Positions 59,920 to 64,000 of a stretch of 64,000 nucleotides of DNA are shown here, piece after piece. The stretch covers positions 62,001-126,000 of the forward strand of contig JAIQGD010000001.1 in assembly GCA_020072765.1 (NCBI GenBank), written 5' to 3'. Positions within the stretch are counted from its first letter, which is position 1; each line of letters starts with the position of its first letter. Made by a program: the position numbers and the translations under genes. This DNA is from Terriglobia bacterium (GTDB lineage Bacteria > Acidobacteriota > Terriglobia > Acidiferrales > UBA7541). Below the pieces are notes generated by a model. It did no database searches. It saw nothing but the letters and a program-made list of their open reading frames with translations, and was not told the origin of the DNA.

Positions 59920-60726
59920 TCACCTCAGATATACCCGCTTCGGGTCGATTTCTTCGCGCAAAAGTCGCAATTCCTCCGCCGTCGGAAGCGGCGTCGCGGG
60001 AACCTCCTTGGGGATGTGCAACGGAAATCCCGTGTTCTCGATCAACTCTTCCAGTCGAATCCCCGGATGCAAGGAAACCAGCGCCGCGGAGTGCGTCACC
60101 GAATCAAACCCCAGAACCGCCATATCAGTGATCACGCGCCAGGGCCCTCCCCCGCGCAAGCCCAACTCTTGCCGGCTGCGTCCGCCCACAAAACCCGGGC
60201 TCGTCAGGTGCGCCACGGCCAGGGGAAGCTTTCTCTTTTCGTGCCGCATGATCACCATCACTCGCTTGGCCAACGAGGCCACGTCGTTTCCCCCGGCGCT
60301 TCCATTGATATAGCGAACCTTCCCGGACTCCTGCTTCAGCAGCGTCGTGTTGATGTTGCCGAACCGGTCCAGTTCCAAGGCCCCCAAAAAGCCGGCGTCC
60401 ACCACGCCCCGATGCAGATTCATGCCCATCACATCCAGAAAACCGCTCCAGCACGTAGCCCGGTAAAAAATGCGCGAGTCGGCCAGCCCCACCGGCGTAT
60501 CCTTCGGGACCGAGTTCATCACGCCCACCTCGAGCAGAGCCGCGAGCCGCGGCGCGTGCGTGCGCTTGGCCAGCACCGTCGCCACCTCGGGCAATCCCAG
60601 ACCGACGATGACCACCTCGCCGTCCCGCAGCTCTCTGGCCCCGGCCGCCGCCATGATTTCCGTGGCGCGAATGCCCGGCACCAGCTCCTTGCCTTTCGTC
60701 CCTTCGCTCACCTGCATCGAACTCAC
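59920..60726 (-). CDS. CoA-transferase family I, subunit B (glutaconate/IpdB-like)
   Basis: GEVVIVGLGLPEVATVLAKRTHAPRLAALLEVGVMN; GALELDRFGNINTTLL; GSAGGNDVASLAKRVMVIM. Confidence 0.85.
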   Translation of the reverse strand: MSSMQVSEGTKGKELVPGIRATEIMAAAGARELRDGEVVIVGLGLPEVATVLAKRTHAPRLAALLEVGVMNSVPKDTPVGLADSRIFYRATCWSGFLDVMGMNLHRGVVDAGFLGALELDRFGNINTTLLKQESGKVRYINGSAGGNDVASLAKRVMVIMRHEKRKLPLAVAHLTSPGFVGGRSRQELGLRGGGPWRVITDMAVLGFDSVTHSAALVSLHPGIRLEELIENTGFPLHIPKEVPATPLPTAEELRLLREEIDPKRVYLR

Positions 60727-60757
60727 CCGATCTCTCCCGCTCGCCTGCTTCTTCCCG

Positions 60758-61678
60758 TCAGTAACCCAGCACCGGATCCGCCTTCAACTGTTCCATGCGC
60801 TTCGCGCCGCCGAGCTTTTCAAGATACTCCGAATGATCCCGGCAATCGAACACAAACTTCTTCAAATACTCCTGATACCGCTTCGGCTCCTGCGCGTGCT
60901 CCACGTACAGCCGCAAATGCTCCGCATCGTAGTCGTAGCGGCGGAACACCGCCGTGGGCACGGCGCCGAACGGCTGGTGAATGACGGCCTCCACCCGGTG
61001 TCCCGGTATGATCGTCCGCTCCGGCGAGCGCTGAATGTATTCGGTGGATACAATTTCCTCGGCCACCACGATCAGCCGTCGCCCCGCCTTGGCCTGCTCC
61101 TCGTTCTCCCACCGCGGCCCGTCAATCTGGCAGTTCCCCTCCCGATCGGCCACCTGCACGTGCACCAGCGACACGTCCGGCGTCAGCGCCCGCAAGGCAA
61201 CATACTCTTCCCCAGTGAACGGACACTTCATCCGTTGCACATCTCCCGCACCCGCTCCCGCCTCCAGCCGTTCCAACACCTCGGAGGCAATTAGCGATTT
61301 GATGGGGATAAACGAAAGGCCCAGGGCTCCCGCCAGATACCGGAAGCACATCGAGAGGCTGGTGTAGTCTTCACACACCAGCGACTTCGTTTCCCGCGCG
61401 CGGTTCACGCAGGGGACGGGTCCAAACCGGTCCAGCGAACCCCCGCCCATGATCAGGTGCTTCACCAGGCCGGCTCCCACCAGCAGGTCCGTATCCAGCC
61501 CCACCACTCCCTGGGAAATCGTGAGATCGCGCTTCTGCTGGCGGATTAATTCGTGCACCACGGCAATCACATTGCGGGCAATCGCAAATCCGCCCAAGGC
61601 GATGTGGGCTCCGGAAGGGATCCCCTGTACCACCTCTGCCGCCGATTTGACTTTGCCCACAGTACCCGAAGCGCTCAC
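60758..61678 (-). CDS. CoA-transferase family I, subunit A (glutaconate/IpdA-like); start uncertain, ORF open to 61774
   Basis: KVKSAAEVVQGIPSGAHIALGGFAIARNVIAVVHELIRQQKRDLTI; DVSLVHVQVADREGNCQIDGPRWENEEQAKAGRRLIVVAEEIV. Confidence 0.85.
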   Translation of the reverse strand: MSASGTVGKVKSAAEVVQGIPSGAHIALGGFAIARNVIAVVHELIRQQKRDLTISQGVVGLDTDLLVGAGLVKHLIMGGGSLDRFGPVPCVNRARETKSLVCEDYTSLSMCFRYLAGALGLSFIPIKSLIASEVLERLEAGAGAGDVQRMKCPFTGEEYVALRALTPDVSLVHVQVADREGNCQIDGPRWENEEQAKAGRRLIVVAEEIVSTEYIQRSPERTIIPGHRVEAVIHQPFGAVPTAVFRRYDYDAEHLRLYVEHAQEPKRYQEYLKKFVFDCRDHSEYLEKLGGAKRMEQLKADPVLGY

Positions 61679-61934
61679 CGGATCCTCAGTGCAGCTGAAT
61701 TCGGACTCATTACAAGCTTTCGACAGCGTCGAGACTATAACGAACGTGTAAAAACTGTCAAGACAAAAATACACTGGATTATCATATATCGCGAATTTGG
61801 ATAGCCGTATTCATATTTTCTACCATAAGAAGATAATTCTGTGCTAGCATTAGTGCGCCATGAGAAAGACCCTCAAAACCATTCCCGGGCTCTCGCAGCG
61901 CAGCCGTGCAAGGCACTCGCACACGAGGAACTAG

Positions 61935-62786
61935 GTGAATACCGCAAATCGACTGCTCGGAGTACTCGGCCTCTTCACGGTGGAGAAGTCTGAATGGACC
62001 GTGGAGGAGGCCGCCAAGGAAATCGGTGTTTCCATCAGCACGGCCTACCGATACTTCCGAGATCTGTGCAAGATCGGCCTGCTCGATCCGTTTCCCGGCG
62101 GCAAATATATTCTGGGGCCGGCGGTCATCGAGAACGATCGCAAGATTCGGCTGACCGATCCGCTCATTAAGGTTGGCCGCCCTGCCATGGAGCGCCTGGT
62201 GGTTCGCTCGGGCAGCCTGGGCGTGGCTGTTTTGTGCCGCATTTATCGCCATTGCGTCATGTGCGTGCACCAGGAAGCCAGGATTCTTCCCGAAATCAGC
62301 GTCGGCTATGAGCGCGGCCGGCCCATGCCGATGTTTCAGGGCGCCTCATCCAAGGTTATTTTTGCCAACCTTCCTTCCCGGCAAGCGCGATGGTTTTTCG
62401 AGAAATACGCCGGGGAGATCGCGGCAGCAGGCCTCGGCTCTGACTGGGAAGGCATCAAGGTAACCCTTCGCCAGATCCGTAAGGCGGGTGTGTACGTGAC
62501 GCACGGGGAAGTTGATAGTGGCCGTGTAGGCATCGCGGCGCCGGTATTTGGCCCGGACGGGATCGTGATTGGCAGCATTGCCATGGTCATCCCGCAGACG
62601 GAAGCGACCCCGCAGTTCATCGCCAACGTCTCTGCTCTGGTGCAGGCCGCCGGGCGCGAGATCGACGCGGGCCTGCGGCTGCTATCTTCGGGCGAGATCG
62701 TTCCGGATCCCGGCCAGCCTCCCATGTATCATGAAACGTCCAACTCTGAAACCGCCGGCACAGCTCGTGCCTCGGAGCGCTCGTGA
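61935..62786 (+). CDS. IclR-family transcriptional regulator
   Basis: RLLGVLGLFTVEKSEWTVEEAAKEIGVSISTAYRYFRDLCKIGLL wHTH; IclR effector domain. Confidence 0.9.
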   Translation: MNTANRLLGVLGLFTVEKSEWTVEEAAKEIGVSISTAYRYFRDLCKIGLLDPFPGGKYILGPAVIENDRKIRLTDPLIKVGRPAMERLVVRSGSLGVAVLCRIYRHCVMCVHQEARILPEISVGYERGRPMPMFQGASSKVIFANLPSRQARWFFEKYAGEIAAAGLGSDWEGIKVTLRQIRKAGVYVTHGEVDSGRVGIAAPVFGPDGIVIGSIAMVIPQTEATPQFIANVSALVQAAGREIDAGLRLLSSGEIVPDPGQPPMYHETSNSETAGTARASERS

Positions 62787-62899
62787 TACTCGGGAACCGC
62801 GTCGTCTTGGCACAGGGTCATGCGGATCATGCCCCAACATCCGTGTGGCACCTGCTCTCGGCCTTGGATCTGCATCTCCAGGAAAGGCTCTAGAGCGCC

Positions 62900-63757
62900 A
62901 TGGAGCCGATCTCTCACTTCTTCTACTCCGACCGCCTGAAGCTGCAATTCTGGGATTACGGGCAGGACGGCAAGCCATCGCTGGTCCTCGTGCACGGCGG
63001 ACTCGATCACGCCCGCAGTTGGGACTGGGTGGCCCGATCGCTGCGCGAACACTATCACGTCTACGCCCTCGATCTCCGCGGCCACGGCAACAGCGCCTGG
63101 GCACCCGGGGCGACCTACACCATTGCCGAGCATGTTCTGGATTTGTCGGTGCTGCTGGATATCGTCGCCGAATTCCCCATCCGCCTGATGGGCCACTCGC
63201 TGGGCGGCAGCGTCGTGCTGCATTACGCCGGATTGTATCCGGATCGCGTCTGCAAGGCGGTATCGATCGAAGGGTTCGTGGCGCCACACGAGCCCCGCAT
63301 GCTCGGGCCGGTCCCGGAGCGCTTGCGCTATTGGATCGAGGCGGTGCGCCACGCGGAGAAACACCGCTCGAAGAGTTATGCGACGCTCAACGCCGCCATG
63401 GCGCGCATGAAGGAAGCCAACCCACGCCTCTCCGATGAGGTCGCGCAGCACCTCACGCTCCACGGCACCAACTGGGAGCCCGACGGATCGCTGGTGTGGA
63501 AGTTCGACCATTATCTGCGCGCTGTGGCTCCCTACGGCTACGACGTCGAGGACGCGGTGGAAATCTACCGGCACATCAGTTGTCCGACGCTGCTCTTCAG
63601 CGGGCTGGAGAGCTATTTACCCGTGCCGGATGCCGATCCGCGCACCCAGGCCATTCGCAATTGCCGCCTCGTCCAGGTGCCCAACGCGGGACATTGGGTG
63701 CACCACGATCGGCTGGACATCGTTCTGAAAGAGGCGACGCCGTTCTTGCGGGAGTGA
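62900..63757 (+). CDS. alpha/beta hydrolase
   Basis: LVLVHGGLDHARSWDWVARSLREHYHVYALDLRGHGNSAW; nucleophile elbow LMGHSLGGSVVLHYA. Confidence 0.92.
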   Translation: MEPISHFFYSDRLKLQFWDYGQDGKPSLVLVHGGLDHARSWDWVARSLREHYHVYALDLRGHGNSAWAPGATYTIAEHVLDLSVLLDIVAEFPIRLMGHSLGGSVVLHYAGLYPDRVCKAVSIEGFVAPHEPRMLGPVPERLRYWIEAVRHAEKHRSKSYATLNAAMARMKEANPRLSDEVAQHLTLHGTNWEPDGSLVWKFDHYLRAVAPYGYDVEDAVEIYRHISCPTLLFSGLESYLPVPDADPRTQAIRNCRLVQVPNAGHWVHHDRLDIVLKEATPFLRE

Positions 63758-63782
63758 TTGACGAGACGGATCGGGAGGGACC

Positions 63783-64000
63783 ATGGAAAGAGACAAGATT
63801 GCCATCATCGGAGGAACGGGCGACCTGGGTTTTGGACTGGCCCTGCGCTGGGCGCAGGCCGGAGCTCAGGTGGTAATCGGCTCCCGCGATGAAAAAAAGG
63901 CTCAGGATGCCGCGCGGCGCGTCGAGGACGCGCTGAAAGCACACGCGCCGACCGCATCGGCCGCCATTTCCGTCAGCGGACTCCAGAACCCGCAGGCCGC
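63783..64000 (+). CDS. F420-dependent NADP oxidoreductase (NpdG/Fno-like), partial
   Basis: MERDKIAIIGGTGDLGFGLALRWAQAGAQVVIGSRDEKKAQDAARRV; runs off window end. Confidence 0.85.
   Translation, partial: MERDKIAIIGGTGDLGFGLALRWAQAGAQVVIGSRDEKKAQDAARRVEDALKAHAPTASAAISVSGLQNPQA

Noticed and set aside
58222-60984. 920-aa plus-strand ORF
   Set aside because: Antisense to DUF6282, LLM and CoA-transferase genes; compositionally shadow-like.

Overview
A 64 kb, GC-rich, gene-dense bacterial chromosomal window. It is probably Acidobacteriota: this is inferred mainly from the VWFA-related protein at 32772-33866 and from small Cys-rich proteins that look acidobacterial. No rRNA, tRNA, CRISPR array, transposase or phage gene was recognised. 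Blocks in order: (1) ~1-8.4 kb, minus strand: an electron-transfer block with a 4Fe-4S subunit, 8-heme and 9-heme cytochromes, cytochrome b, Rieske protein, MtrB/PioB-type barrel and MtrA/DmsE-type decaheme cytochrome. (2) ~8.8-13.8 kb, plus strand: diheme cytochrome c plus an aa3-type oxidase operon with two subunit III genes and small membrane proteins. (3) ~14.2-19.6 kb: a corrinoid methyltransferase operon. (4) ~19.5-41.3 kb: a stress/dormancy-like island (acyl-CoA synthetase-GNAT, two tandem-domain USPs, receiver, sigma54 activator, glucan phosphorylase, P-type ATPase, VWFA, M48 protease, Crp/Fnr, STAS, solitary GroEL, bacterial eRF1-like protein, CBS, Hsp20). (5) ~41.4-64 kb: an aromatic-acid-type MFS transporter, aconitase X, F420 biosynthesis cofGHDC, a CoA-thioester catabolic cluster with LLM and DUF6282 proteins, an IclR regulator and an F420:NADP oxidoreductase. 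The strongest non-annotated signal is a repeated intergenic palindrome GTGA-N6-TCAC. There are 12 perfect copies, several as tandem pairs spaced 22-23 bp, upstream of cytochrome and stress genes. It matches the CRP-like recognition helix of the Crp/Fnr regulator encoded in the same island.
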